64,000 nt of DNA, taken from assembly GCA_018398815.1 (NCBI GenBank), contig CM031611.1, positions 49,020,142 through 49,084,141 of the forward strand. The letters run 5' to 3'. This DNA comes from Conus ventricosus. Taxonomy: Eukaryota > Mollusca > Gastropoda > Neogastropoda > Conidae. Of the stretch, positions 46,030 through 59,000 are shown piece after piece. Made by a program: the position numbers and the translations under genes. Below the pieces are notes generated by a model, which was given only the letters and a program-made list of their open reading frames with translations, was not told the origin of the DNA and searched no databases. Position 1 is the stretch's first letter; the number at the start of each line of letters is the position of its first letter.

Positions 46030-47160
46030 CCCACATGTCATCTCCTTAATACCCCACACATCTTCTCCCTAGTGTCCCCGTACATCTTTTTTTTTTTTTT
46101 TTTTAAATCAACATCTTCTCCATAATGCCCAACACATCTTCTCCTGTATTACCCCACACATCTTCTTTCAAAATGCACCTTGGATCTTCTCCCTAATGCC
46201 CCACATATCTTTTCTGCCATCCACATCTTCTCATTTGCCCCACATCCCTCTTTTCCTGATGCTCAGATGTCTTCCCTAATACCCCACACATCATCTCCCT
46301 AATGGCCCACACATCTTCTCCCTAATGCCCCACACATCTTCTCCCTAATGGCCCACACATCTTCTCCCTAATGCCCACACATCTTCTCCCTAATGCCCAC
46401 ACATCTTCTCCCTAATGCCCCACACATCTCCCAATGCCCAAAAAATCTTCTCCCTAATACCCCACACATGTTCTTCCCAAAATGTGCCTTGGATTTTTTC
46501 CCTAATGCCCCACACATATTCTCCCTAATGCCCCATACATCTTCTCCCTAATACCCCACACATGTTCTTCCCAAAATGTGCCTTGGATCTTTTCCCTAAT
46601 GCCCCACACATCTTCTCCCTAATGCCCCATACATCTTCTCCCTAATGCCCCACACATATTCTCCCTAATGCCCCGCACATCTCCCTAATGCCATATACAT
46701 CTTCCCCCTAATGCCCCATACATCTTCTCCTTAATGCCCCACATATCTTCTCCCTAATGCCCCACACATCTGCTCCCCAATGCCCCAAAAAATCTTCTCC
46801 CTAATGCCCCACACACCTTCTCCTTAATGCCCCACACATCTTCTCCCTAATGCCCCACACATCTTCTCCCTAATGCTCCACACATCTTCTCCCTAATGCC
46901 CCAAAAATCTTCTCCTAATGCCCCACACATCTTCTCCCTAATGCCCCACACATCTTCTCCCTAATGCCCCCCACATCTTCTCCCTAATGCCCCACAAACC
47001 TTCTCCCTAATGCTCCACACATCTTCTCCCTAATGCCCCACACATCTTCTCCCTAATGCCCCACACATCTTCTCCCTAATGCCCCACACATCTTCTCCCT
47101 GATGCCCCATAAATTTTCTCCCCAATGCCCCATAAATCTTCCCCCTTATGCCCACACATC
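46030..47160. repeat. 23-bp minisatellite, about 45 units
   Basis: Unit ATCTTCTCCCTAATGCCCCA plus CAC. Length variants of 22-24 bp occur. It fades into C/T-rich sequence with the same vocabulary up to about 47,580. Confidence 0.94.
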
Positions 47161-47611
47161 TCTTCTGCAACCCAATCTTTCCCTTGCCCCATACCTCTCT
47201 TTTCCTGATGGCCCAGATGTCTTCCCGAACGTTCCTTCCACGCATATTCTCCCAAGCACCCTGTACACATTCTCTCTTGCGCTCCACACACCTCACTTGC
47301 TCTGCGCTTGTCCCTTACCCCCCACCCCTCCTCATCTTCTCCCTGACCCTACACACTTTCTATCCAATGCCTCACACAAAACTTTACCCGACGCATCCCA
47401 CACCTTCACTCTTGCCCTACGTATCTTTTCTCTGTAGCCCCACACTTTTCCTTATGTTACACACCTTGTCACTTGTCCAACGTGTCTTCTGCTTGATGCA
47501 CCCCCACAACTTCTCCTTGCTTCATGCGTCCTTTACTTAACGCCTTACACATCTCCATAATACTCCACACTTCTTCTGCATGATGCCCTCCATATTATCT
47601 TCCAAATGCCT

Positions 47612-47735
47612 GCTCATCTCTCATGGAATGTGTGTATGCGCCAGATTTTATGAGTGTTCACACACGGAACTTTGGTTTACAATCTCATTCAAAGGACAAA
47701 GAGGCTTTTACCACCACCACCACCACCACCACCAT
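47612..47735. repeat. Second copy of the 5.8-kb dispersed repeat, with (ACC)n
   Basis: GTTCACACACGGAACTTTGG and CAATCTCATTCAAAGGAC match 5,822-5,865. It is followed by (ACC)n at 47,709-47,735. Confidence 0.7.
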
Positions 47736-48232
47736 CCTTTTGCCCTCCATCCTATCCAAAAACAAAAACTGTTTTCCTACAGCCTCAATATGTGAATTAA
47801 ATATATCCACAAGGCTACACTGTCTATTGTGCAGAAACTTCTGAAATGTAAATGAAAAAACAAACAAAACAAAACAAGCACTTTGAATAAGGTCTCCCTC
47901 TCTTCGAAGGCTTGTCTGCCTGTGCACATTTTCTCTTCTTTATCTTTCTGTCTTTGTGAGTAATTACAGACCCCCATTATAGAGACCCCCTTCCTTCCTT
48001 CAAAGCCCTGATGTATAAACATTTCTGGCCCCCAGTACTGAGAGATCCTGCTGTACCTCTGTCTCTTGTTACTCTCTCTCTTTAGCTAGACTATTATGAA
48101 GGTCCTTAACTGATATGCTGTTTTCTTTTTCATAAGTGTATGCAGATGTATGTGTTGAAATGACTTAAGTGGGTTTTTTTTGTTTGTTTGTTTGTTTTTT
48201 TGTCCTCCCCCCCCCCCCCCCCTTTTTTTTTT

Positions 48233-48280
48233 TCCGTCTAATATCATCTGCCGGATGAAAAGACGTAAAATTAAACCACC
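48233..48280 (+). repeat. Short repeat with AAGACGTTAAA end, copy 2
   Basis: CCGTCTAATATCATCTGCCG then AAAAGACGTAAAATTAAA, diverged, preceded by C/T homopolymers and followed by (TC)n. Confidence 0.55.
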
Positions 48281-48283
48281 ACC

Positions 48284-48284
48284 T

Positions 48285-48331
<47 letters not shown>
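48284..48331. repeat. (TC)n microsatellite
   Basis: About 24 repeats. Confidence 0.95.
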
Positions 48332-48334
<3 letters not shown>

Positions 48335-48925
48335 GTGTGTACAGGGACCCTTCCAGAAGATGGAAGAGGTGGGAAAGGTGCCGGGAGGTAACCACAACCT
48401 GAGCTCTGACAGTTCTGACAGATCTGTCTGCCAAAATGCCACTCCCTCCCCTTCCTGGCACTGTCTCCCAGAAATCCTACCTGCTCCCGTCCCTGGCCGC
48501 CATCCATGCTCTCTGCTACAACTTCTTCCCCACCCAGTCTTACTGACGTTAACATCCTTTGCTTGATTCTGGTTTTTGTTGTTGTTGCTGTTGTTGCTTT
48601 ATCACTGGCAGTCTGTTCTGCCAATGTAGCACTTATGTCTTTTCTTTTTTTGTGTGTGCAAAAAGTGTTTGTTTCATTTCATTAACGATTTTCCTTGAAA
48701 AAAGGTGTTGAGTTATCAGATTGCAAACTAACTGAGCGGAATGCCTGGTGCATTTTAAAGGTGGTCTTGTTCCACCTGCTTTCAGGACGTTAATGTCAAG
48801 ATGAATAAGAGGTGAACTGTCATTTACCATGATAAAGTCCGTTCTCCTCCCCTCCTTCCCCCCCACCTCTTCCGCTGCTCCCTCCCCAGTTTTCTCTCCA
48901 CCCACTTGACAGGAAATGTGTCTGT

Positions 48926-49005
<80 letters not shown>

Positions 49006-49449
49006 TGTGCGTGTGTGTATGTGTTTGTGTGTTTGTTTCTTTGTTTACTTTTTTTAAATGTGATACGAGTCTCAAAACTCAAACTATCTTTTTTACCCTC
49101 CATTTCCTCTCATGTTTGTTACTGATACACTTTTTTTATGATGATCATGGACTCCTTGACCTAACGAGATATTAGAAACGAAAAATCGGCAAACAAGAAC
49201 AACTGTTTTTCCTTTCACTGAGTGCTGTAATTTCTGATTTATGCTGTTTTCATTGTAACAGAGTTTTCTCACAGAAATTGTAGACTGCTCCACCTGTGAA
49301 ACATACAATTAGTGACTTTTTAATTGCTGCCTTCCCCCCCCCCCCCCCCCCAACCCCCTCCCGGGAGAACAGAATTAGCATAGTGTGGAGTCAGCTTTCT
49401 CTTCCTTGCAGTTTTAGACTGGAAAGAGTAAAACATGGGGCCCGAAACC

Positions 49450-49450
<1 letters not shown>
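48332..49450. other. Non-coding stretch with a (TG)/(TGCG)n tract
   Basis: The tract lies at 48,927-49,045. No exon supported on either strand; see the rejected plus-strand candidate at 48,345. Confidence 0.5.
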
Positions 49451-49855
<405 letters not shown>

Positions 49856-50135
49856 GGCCTTTAGAGTGTGTGTGTTCCTTTAATTGAAAAAAGCCCAAAC
49901 AGACTGATAACACAGATAAACAGAAATAACTGAACGGAAATTGCTGAAACAACTCAGGAGCAGACATCTCTAAACAGCAGCTGGTGACAGTTAATGAGCA
50001 GTACAGGGATCACAATGAACACTCTTCAGACGTAATCAATCAGTAGGTACCCTTGTGCATGAATGAATTCTCCAATTCTCTGCCCCTCCCTCCTCCCCCT
50101 CTCCCCAAATCGTAAATCTCTTTCTGCCCCTCTGT

Positions 50136-50165
50136 TCCCTCCCCTCCCGCTCTCTCTCTCTTTTA

Positions 50166-50214
<49 letters not shown>

Positions 50215-50234
50215 CCCGCTCTCTCTCTCTTTTA

Positions 50235-50281
<47 letters not shown>
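50136..50281. repeat. Duplicated CTCCCGCTCTCTC + (CA)n block
   Basis: CTCCCGCTCTCTCTCTCTTT-TAAG followed by (CA)n appears twice in tandem (boundary near 50,213). Confidence 0.9.
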
Positions 50282-50286
<5 letters not shown>

Positions 50287-50394
50287 TGTTTACATGGAAA
50301 CCTTTGTGCACGTGTGTGCATGCATATACGCATGAGCACATATGCGCGTGCGCACATACACACACGCACACACATACACACACACACACACACA

Positions 50395-50640
50395 AAGAAT
50401 ACTGTCAAGAGAACTTTCAGAAATAGCCGGTAAAATAGGTCTCAATCTCTGGCATTCCAGAAGAATGTGTTGGTTTGAAATTTGTTCACCGCACAGACAT
50501 TTAACATTCTTGCCGAATTTTGTTTTGAAGGCATTAAGCTTTATCCTATAAGACAGCGAAGTAATGTGTCTAAATTTGAAACTATTGCTATAATTCACAG
50601 CTATTTTGTTTGTTAAACTAACCGAATTCAGAAAGAGACC
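50395..50640 (-). pseudogene. LINE fragment: C-terminal tail of an RNase H-type element
   Basis: The minus strand reads FRHITSLSYRIKLNAFKTKF, GKNVKCLCGEQISNQHILLE and CQRLRP. It corresponds to the tail of the 33-38 kb LINE ([20 protein letters not shown]), so it is a related but distinct element. The coding sense runs straight into (TG)n at 50,394, so its 3' end is missing. Confidence 0.88.
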
Positions 50641-50998
50641 AGAGAATTTCTCCTTTTAGTTTAAACTAACCGAATTCAGTAAGAGACCAGAGAATTTCTC
50701 CTTTTAGTTTAAACTAACCGAATTCAGTAAGAGACCAGAGAATTTCTCCTTTTAGTTTAAACTAACCCAATTCAGTAAGAGACCAGAGAATTTCTCCTTT
50801 TAGTTTAAACTAACCCAATTCAGTAAGAGACCAGAGAATTTCTCCTTTTAGTTTAAACTAACCCAATTCAGTAAGAGACCAGAGAATTTCTCCTTTTAGT
50901 TTAAACTAACCCAATTCAGTAAGAGACCAGAGAATGTCTCCTTTTAGTTTAAACTAACCCAATTCAGTAAGAGACCAGAGAATGTCTCCTTTTAGTTT
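50606..50998. repeat. 49-bp tandem repeat within the LINE fragment, about 8 units
   Basis: Units share GTTTAAACTAACCCAATTCA, GTAAGAGACCAGAGAATTTC and TCCTTTTA. The right-hand end of the LINE coding stretch at 50,606-50,650 (FSGLFLNSVSL on the minus strand) is the first unit, so the array grew from element sequence. Confidence 0.92.
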
Positions 50999-51228
50999 GT
51001 TTGATTTAGCGAAGTGTTTACTACGCAGTCCTATGGGACATTTGTTATAGTTTGTGTTATGATTCAAAATAGTTATTTAAAGTTGGCTTTCCCATACCTT
51101 TTTTTTCCTTTTTATTGCAAAGATTGTAAAGATGCATTTTTTTTTTTTTTTTTTTGGGTATATGATTGCAAGATGACCCACCCACCCACCTCCTCCTCAT
51201 GCCCCCCCTCTCCAAATCCTTTCCCTTC

Positions 51229-51283
51229 GTCTAATATCACTTAATGTGGAAAGACGTTAAATTGAAGACAACAACAACAACAC
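51229..51283 (+). repeat. Short repeat with AAGACGTTAAA end, copy 3
   Basis: CGTCTAATATCACTTAATGT then GGAAAGACGTTAAATTGAAG and (CAA)n. Best-preserved copy of the motif also at 38,214 and 48,233. Confidence 0.75.
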
Positions 51284-51384
51284 ACACAAAGATACTCACA
51301 TGCATACAAACCACAAAAGCAAGGTCGTGCATAAACACAAAAACTGTCCTCACATACACATACTGAAAACACACACAGACACAC

Positions 51385-51494
51385 GCACACACACACACAC
51401 ACACACTCATTTAACACACACATCATACGCACACATCCACACCTAAGACAGCCTTCCCCCACCCCTATCGCTACCACATCCCACCCACCAGCAC

Positions 51495-51536
<42 letters not shown>
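51385..51536. repeat. (CA)n microsatellites
   Basis: Two (CA)n runs separated by C-rich unique sequence. Confidence 0.9.
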
Positions 51537-51540
<4 letters not shown>

Positions 51541-51666
51541 TTCCATACTCTCGTTCTCACTCCCTCAAATGGAAACACAGAGCAATCAACCAGTTATTCA
51601 TTCACTACGTAATGCACGCCAGCAACAATAACTGCCCAACAGAGCAAAAGAGATAAACCTCATTAT

Positions 51667-51786
51667 TCACGGGCTGCAGAGAAACTCCATGACTACCACC
51701 TTCTTTCCTTCCTATGTTCTTCCATTATTCACAGGCTGCAGAGAAACTCCATGACTACCACCTTCTTTCCTTCCTATGTCCTTCCC
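51667..51786. repeat. 62-bp tandem duplication
   Basis: TTCACRGGCTGCAGAGAAAC, TCCATGACTACCACCTTC and TTTCCTTCCTATGT appear twice with two or three differences, suggesting a recent duplication. Confidence 0.93.
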
Positions 51787-51989
51787 TTTCCCCTTCCTTC
51801 AGGCCTGTACGTCCCAAGCATCCCAAGAATCTCATGGTCACTTCAAGTTTCCATTTCCTTCCCCCACTTACATAAATTTGTGTCAAAGAGGGATGCTCCC
51901 TCATACTGCCCCCCTCCCTCACACTGCCCCCCTCCCCCCCCCCCATGACACTGTTGTCATCAGTAAGGAGGTTAGTACGCACGGAAGCG

Positions 51990-52640
51990 AAGCACAGACC
52001 CCATACTCTCAACAAGAACGCAGACTGAAGGCCTTCCACCTGCGCCGCCTCAGAGAACTCCTGGGCATTGCTTGGCAGGGCTGCATCACCAACAAGGACG
52101 TCCTGGCCAGGCGGGGATGCCTAGCATGTTCGCCATGCTGACTCAGAAACGCCTGCACTGGCTTGGCCATGTCAACCTCATGGATGACAGTCGTATCCCA
52201 AAGGACATGCTGTGCAATGAGCTGGCTACAGGCTCCAGACCCACAGGATGGCCCGCCCTATGCTACAAGGATGTATGCAAGCGTGACCTGAGGGCAGGCA
52301 GCCTCGACCCAGCAGACCCAGAGACAGCAGCTTCAGACCGGGTCAGCTGGCGGTCCACCATCAAGGCCGGCATCAAGCAAGCAGAGCAGAGGAGAGAGGC
52401 CCAGTGGGAAGAACGGAGTTGCCGCAGACAGTAAAGAATTGCGTCAGCACCCACAAACACTGATGACCATGACTTCACCTGCAGCAACTGCAACAGAGTC
52501 TGCCGCTTGAGGATCGGGCTCTTCAGCCACAGCAGGCACTGCAACTCAACTGACAGATCCACGGCGCAGCACCATTGTCTCCGGAGACCGACAGATGCCT
52601 TATAAGATGGTCCTGTGTGTGCTGGATCAAAGGGGGCCAT
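51990..52640 (+). pseudogene. RTE-type LINE fragment: C-terminus of ORF2
   Basis: Reads ERRLKAFHLRRLRELLGIAW then, after a one-base slip near 52,115, MLTQKRLHWLGHVNLMDDSR, IPKDMLCNELATGSRPTGWP and YKDVCKRDLRAG. An in-frame TAA at 52,432 interrupts it before the terminal zinc finger FTCSNCNRVCRLRIGLFSHS. This is the typical tail of the endonuclease-RT elements often mis-annotated as craniofacial development protein 2-like. The RT core is absent (5' truncated). Confidence 0.9.
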
Positions 52641-52911
52641 ACTGAACATCACCAAACAGAACAGTGCAGAGTCTCATCTCATCAGTGGCCTAATGGCAGT
52701 TTGATATCGCTCATCCCTGTGGACTGTCGAGCCAGGGCTTAACAAGACGCACCCTGGTGTGGCTTTGTATGTCCATGTGACTTTTTTTTAAATTGTATTG
52801 TTGTGGCACTACTATTTTTTCATTTTCATTTTCTTAAACCCTTTCTTTTGATCTGGTATTGATGAGCTCAGGATAAACTGGGAAAGTCAACAAATCAGCT
52901 AATCACGATGT

Positions 52912-53196
52912 TGTTGTTGTTGTTGTTGTCGTACCCTGGCTTAAAGACTCCAGAGATCATCCAAACAGCCGAAGTACTTGAACACTATATGGTACAAATA
53001 CATCGGCTGGAGATGAGAATATTACGTGTGTGACCGTTTTTGATTACCCCGCCACATGGGCAGCCACACTCCGACTTCGGGGGATTTACAACTGAAGACA
53101 ATCCCTGCATAACTATGCAGAGCATATTAACATTTTGATGTAGCCTTGGTGTTCTAGCCTATGTCAACTGGCCTGACACAGCCTTAAGCCAAGGCG
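52912..53196 (-). mobile_element. (CAA)n-tailed SINE-like repeat, copy 3, with 11-bp target duplication
   Basis: Complete copy of about 285 bp in minus orientation; (TTG)n at the left is the tail. A perfect AATCACGATGT flanks it at 52,901-52,911 and 53,197-53,207. Same ends as copy 2 (GTACCCTGGC...AAGCCAAGGC), with an internal deletion of about 25 bp relative to it. Confidence 0.93.
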
Positions 53197-53207
53197 AATC
53201 ACGATGT

Positions 53208-53857
53208 GAACTAGTGTGCATAGTACTGTGTTGTTTGTTGGTTCACGGTGTTTGTTTGTTTGTTTCATGATAGGTCTTGACTCTTCTCTGTGGCAACACC
53301 TCTGAATTCACCCTGAGTAATCACAGCCTGGCCACAATGAAGCTGAAACTGATAATTCCATTTCTTTTTATCCAGAAAGCTAGCTTGCATAGCTCATGCA
53401 GCAGGGGGAAACAAAAACCACATGAAGGCTAAAGCTCCATGAATACTGCTTTTGTTTCGTTCCTCCTTCCCTCCTCCCTCCTCCCTTCCCCCCACTCACC
53501 TTCTCTGAGGTAGAAGGTTCTTTTCTTCCAACGTGCCAACGGTTGCCAGCGATTTTTTTCCCCCACTCTAACAAGTGAACACTGTTTGCATCCGCATGCA
53601 CAGACATTGTTCAGAAACGACATTTCGCTAAATTCTGTTTTTAACATTAGAGACCAAGGTCTTTATTGTTTCCTTCTTTTTAATAATCATTGCAGCGAAA
53701 CAAGCAACATTTAACAAACCATGTTCTGTTCCATGTCTGATGCATGAGTTGAAAGCTGTTTTTTTTTTCTTCTCCTGTCTATTGACACTGTATCTTTAAC
53801 AAACACATGGAATCCATCTGCCAGTCCTGTTGATCCCATTATGGATGACTTTGGTGT

Positions 53858-53888
<31 letters not shown>

Positions 53889-54106
53889 ACCCCATTTATA
53901 CTCCATGACATTTCCCTGGCATGCACTGGGTTTGGAAGGAATCTTTATCTGCCCCACTCCCTCTACCTGCAGTCCTTACATATAAATTATTTCCTGTGAA
54001 TGACCAGATTTCCACAAATGCGACATTATCTTTCGGCAGTCACCATTACCCGTTCATCTCCCCCTATCTTCATAATGTGCTTGTATGTGAATGTGAGCGT
54101 GTGTGC

Positions 54107-54110
<4 letters not shown>
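53208..54110. other. Non-coding stretch
   Basis: No exon or dispersed repeat recognised. A C29-type homopolymer lies at 53,861-53,889. Confidence 0.5.
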
Positions 54111-54111
<1 letters not shown>

Positions 54112-54183
<72 letters not shown>

Positions 54184-54365
54184 ATGAGAGAGAGAGACAG
54201 AGACAGAGAGAGAAAAAAAAGAAGCAGACAGTCAGACAAGACAGACAGACAGAGGAACAGACAGGCAGAGAGACAGACAGAAAAACAGACAGAGGGGAAA
54301 GACAGGCACAGAGAGAGAGACAGACAGACAGGCAGAGCGAGAGGCAGACAGACAGACAGAAAGAG
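54112..54365. repeat. (TG)n, (GA)n and (CAGA)n microsatellite compound
   Basis: (TG)n at 54,112-54,180, then GAGA and CAGACAGA-rich sequence to 54,365. Confidence 0.94.
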
Positions 54366-54574
54366 AAAAAAAAGAGAGAGAGAGACTGACACTGACATGT
54401 TTTACTGCCCATTTAGCTCTTGAGCTCTATAAACAAGGGGAGAACAATGTATTCATGATACCAAAGGCTGAAATTTCACATGAACACACACTGTTCCTTC
54501 TCTCCCATCCAATCCCCTTCACTCTCACTCTCCCCTCCCCTTCATCCTCTCTTTCCCTCCCCCCCCCTTTCCCC

Positions 54575-54593
54575 ACACACACACACACGCACA

Positions 54594-54633
<40 letters not shown>

Positions 54634-54672
54634 CACAGACACACACACACATGGACACGGACACACACAGAC

Positions 54673-54738
<66 letters not shown>

Positions 54739-54740
54739 AC

Positions 54741-54803
<63 letters not shown>
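54575..54803. repeat. (CA)n microsatellite
   Basis: (CA)n with GGACAC interruptions. It borders the truncated LINE fragment at 54,805. Confidence 0.96.
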
Positions 54804-54804
<1 letters not shown>

Positions 54805-54807
<3 letters not shown>

Positions 54808-55225
54808 CTGAATCATCCTGAAATTCAACGGTGCATTGTTCAATGATCTTTTTTCTCACATAAATGGCTTTAGCTAGATAATTAAGAGGATCCTTTACAA
54901 CCCGTTCATTACGAAGCAATACTTGAGCTATTAGGGCGGTAGGAAAAAGAATTTAATACACTGCAGCATTTACGTTTGTCACACAATAAGCAGTATAATG
55001 AACCAAAAAGTGTTCTTCAATTTCACATTCACTTCTATAAAATGGACAGATCATGTCATCTGATCTTTCGTGACTTAAAAACCATTCTGCTAATGATTTT
55101 TTTTTCAGACCAGTAACCCTCAAACTGAATCTGATGAAACTGTCTCTGTGCCATCTATTGTAGCTAATGTAAGAAACTTTTCTACCTGAAAAAAAAAGCT
55201 CTTGCCAAAAAAAAAACAACACCAC
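54805..55225 (-). pseudogene. LINE fragment: C-terminal part of ORF2
   Basis: The minus strand reads YNRWHRDSFIRFSLRVTGLK, DDMICPFYRSECEIEEHFLV and, after a frame change, LLRNERVVKDPLNYLAKAIY. This pattern (short basic domain, CPxC...HF-L, then NER...LAKAI) is the extreme C-terminus of many LINE ORF2 proteins. The second Cys of CPxC is Tyr. It ends in (TG)n. Confidence 0.78.
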
Positions 55226-55394
55226 CAGAAATATCTATATTTCTAATTACCATCTACTTCTGAACGCCAGTTTCACTTGAAACAAGACATAAGTCTGTCT
55301 TTGAATTCCCCCATAAAATCCTATTCATAACCAACTCCTTGGCTCAGCCAAGCAATACCAAAGCCATTTTCTGTCAGTCTTCTGTTGTTATGCT

Positions 55395-55748
55395 GATCGA
55401 TGAGAATGAGGATGATGAAGATGATGCTACAGATTTCCATTCCGGTCTGAGACTACATGACAGGGCTGTACTCTACGCTTCCTTTCATAACATATCCTGG
55501 TATTAACCAGGCCTGAGAGATACAGACACCTGCAGTGTTGCTCAGGAAATTTGAGCAACACTCTCAGAGACGCATCCATTAAGTGGATGAAACTCGACTG
55601 TGTGGTCCCAGTCTTCCCGACTGAGCCTGTAGCAAACTCAATTCTGGGTAGGAGCCAGTCGGGGTAGATAAACCCACATGACTCTGATGGGATTCGAACC
55701 CTCCCAGCCGGGAGTCCGCAACACTAACCACTTCGCCACGGCGGCTGG
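55395..55748 (-). mobile_element. tRNA-headed SINE-like repeat, copy 3 (head half)
   Basis: Best tRNA-like head: on the minus strand TGGCGAAGTGGTTA (box A, 55,725-55,738) and GGGTTCGAATCCC (perfect box B, 55,689-55,701), spaced as in a tRNA. The body matches 20,790-21,138, including GTGGTCCCAGTCTTCCC and AATTTGAGCAACAC. The distal part present in the other two copies is absent. Confidence 0.88.
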
Positions 55749-55949
55749 TAAGCTTCTGTAGAGCCGACAACCAACCAAACTGACCAGATTTGTGTTGTTA
55801 CATGGGCATTTCATAAGCTTGCCTACATATTCTGGACACATAGGGAGTCTGACCAGTCTTACTATTTAATGCATTTTTTAAAAGTCATTGTAACACGTCA
55901 AGAATATCTATCTCCCCGTTTCTCCATACACCAGCTCATTTGATGCATG

Positions 55950-56019
55950 CAGGAGAATATTCTGAATTTTTTTTTACTGAGCAAACGTATGGACATTTTT
56001 CAGTTTTGTTACTACATTA

Positions 56020-56051
<32 letters not shown>

Positions 56052-59000
56052 GTCCAAAACATACAAGACAAATACAAAACAAAAAAAAATCAAAACCCTG
56101 GGGGCACATATCCAACGCATAAAAATTTGTCATGCATTTTTTTTTCTTTTTTTTTTAACAGGGCACACAGCCGAAAAAATTCAAAAACTGGCATTAACGT
56201 GGTACCCAGGCTGCGACGAGTTTAAAAGAAGAAAAAGAGTAACAGTATTATTAACATAAAACGCTCAAATAACACCACTCCACACGCACACCCTTGCGCA
56301 TCCCTTTCAAAGAACATAAAATACCCATTAGTTCCTGTATTTGAAAAAAGTGACCTTTTTTTGTTAAGTATGTCATAATTCACCAAATAATGACATAATT
56401 TTTCTCCACTTATTCTATGTCCAGCTCCTTCAAAAAAAAGTTTAATTAGGTTTTGTCTTCTTAATTACTTTTTATATATGAAAAATTTTCCCCTTTAAAA
56501 ATTTACAGGTCAAGCAACGCTTTTTTTGTTTTCTCATCCTCCCAAATAAAAAAAACCCCCACGTTAAGTGATAATCTTACACGGGGAAAACATTAATTTT
56601 TCAGAACTCATCCGGGTTTTTTTCCCAGAAAATACGGGTAAACTCACATTCCCGATAGTGGTTAATTGAGTTTCTCGCTGATGCAAAATTAATTTGTCGC
56701 ACAAAATTTGCATACTTTAAACACACTATTTTGTTACCAAAATTCTGTGCATTTTTAAACTTGGGAAACCTTTTCAGTTTTTTTTTCTTTAAATTTTCTT
56801 AATCCTTTTCATACCTCTACCCAAAAATTTGGGATATTAAGACTTTGTTCCCACTTGTAATCCAAATTTTAAAATTCAGGGGTTTCCACCATAAAAAAAT
56901 AAACTGATCCTTTATTAACACTAAAAAATTTTTTGAATGCAAAAGTTTTATCTTCCCCAAATGTTACTTTTGAATTCAATCGTCTCTTTTTTTGTATACT
57001 TTATGAACCCACGCAATTTAAAATTTGATTAAAAAATTGACATAAACCCTTTTCTTCGACAGTTCGGGGCATTTTTAAAGAAAATTTCCACCTCGTGAGT
57101 AAAGTTTGACTAGAAATATGTTTTCTCTCCATTTTTTAAAAAGAACGTTTTCCCCCCAAATTGAACTTTTCATTACAAAAGATAGGTTCGTGGCAAATCT
57201 GACTTTCATTAATTTCCTGTTTGAAAAACTTTGATATGACTGAAAGCCCTTTTCCAAAATCTTTTAAAACTTTGCTTTAACAAATCGTCGGGGGCCATAT
57301 CCAAAAGATCCCTATTTGGGGACTAATGAAGAAAATTTTTTTTTTTCCATTGGTCTGCATATACCCCTTTCCCGATCCGGGCGATTTTAAGGAGTGATAA
57401 AATTTTTCAGGTGGGGTATACCTTCCCCCCTTTTTTTAAATTATGTATTGAGTTTTTTTTTTGATTTTAACATTTTATTATTCCAAACAAATTTGAAACA
57501 CTTTTTCTGAAAAAGCGATCTGGGGACGAATTTCGTAAAGGGAAATCCTAAGTACACCATTTTGATATTACAATGATTAGCCAAACTCTTCCAAATGGGT
57601 TTTATTTTTCTTTTGACCATATTTTAAACAGGTTTTGGGACTTCTGGAATTTTGTATTTCAAATAATTTCCGTCTTTGATAGACTTTTGTAAACCACAGT
57701 CCTGAATTTTGAACCGAGGGTTCCATTCCTTTTTAAGTAGGGTAAAAATGTTTTCGGAATTTTTCCCCTGTCCCAAAAAACTTTAAAAGGTTTTTTTCAT
57801 ATTTCAATTTAGCCAATGTTTGCTCAAATTCGAAAGATTCTAAAAGCTTTTCTTATATTTTTTATCTCCTTAAACGTAATGGTGTCGCTGCAAACTGATT
57901 TATTTTGAATTTTTTTTTTTTCATCTTATGCCTTTGATATGGGGGTCTTGCCTTATCGGGCCTATATTTTCTACCCCAAAACAAATAATATGGAGAAAGG
58001 GCCCCTTGACGGCAACCTTTTCCCAAAAAAAACTTGAAGACCCCTTTTTCCCATTCACTATCACGTAAGATTTTATTTTAAACAAAAAAAATGCATCCAT
58101 CGTTGAATACCTTTTCCCAAATCCCGAATGCACCAAATTTTACTCTTTAAACCAGTTAACTGAATCAAAGCTTTTCGAAGTCGACAGAAATTAATAACCT
58201 CGTAAGGATCACCTCAAATAAGGGTTTTAAACTTATTTTTCAAAACATCCCCTATGATTTTCCCCGGAACGAAACCCTCGGTCCCTTTATGAGCTTTGGC
58301 AAACATTTTTTATTCGTTTGCAATCAGCGAAGCAATTTGTACGTTACTTTAAAAAGGAGATGGCCCCAGTTCTCAAGTTTTCCCTTCTTTCTCTCCTTTG
58401 GGGAAGACCAATTTTTTTTATTCCCTTTTTGTGTTACAGACATTCCTCCTTTACGTACCCCTCTTTTGGAAGGGACAACAAAATCCCAAAATGTCCCAAA
58501 AAATTTAAAGAAGTTTACCGTCATCCGTCTGTTCCGGGACTCTTATCATTTTCCATTTTTTTAGGATTTTGTAGCTTCTTCAATGTGATTAATCCCTCCA
58601 GGTTTTGGGGATTTACTGATTTAGTTTTGGGCAGGTTACCCAAAAATTTTTTCCCAAATTTCATATCGAATATTTCCTTTTCTGCATTAAATTTCAAATA
58701 GTTCTTTTTTCCTTTTAACAATCACCCGTTTCGTCAAGTTGTTCCTTGACAGTGATTTTTTTAAAAGATTCTTTTGCACGAATTCCTTTTCTCAATGAAC
58801 AAAAATATGCTTTTTTTTTTCCCCTAAAAGCCCATTTCGCTCGGATCGTATTATTTTTCCGTAAATTTTTCGATTTCCTTAACTCACTGAGCCCCTTTTT
58901 TTTTTTTAAGACTCCAGGTCTGTTTCCTTTAAGCAATTTTTACTTTTCTAATCTTGTTTTCTTTTTCAATTTTTTTTTCTTTTTCATTACTTTTTCTTTT

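Noticed and set aside
48345..48387. Plus-strand exon after a (TC)n tract, CAG to GTAACC
   Set aside because: A pyrimidine tract plus AG and GT is expected by chance next to (TC)n. The 40-bp reading has no recognised homology and lies on the wrong strand for the gene.
55689..55748. Genuine tRNA gene
   Set aside because: Box A and box B are good, but there is no acceptor stem closing, and the sequence continues into a shared 300-bp body with two other copies; it is a SINE head.
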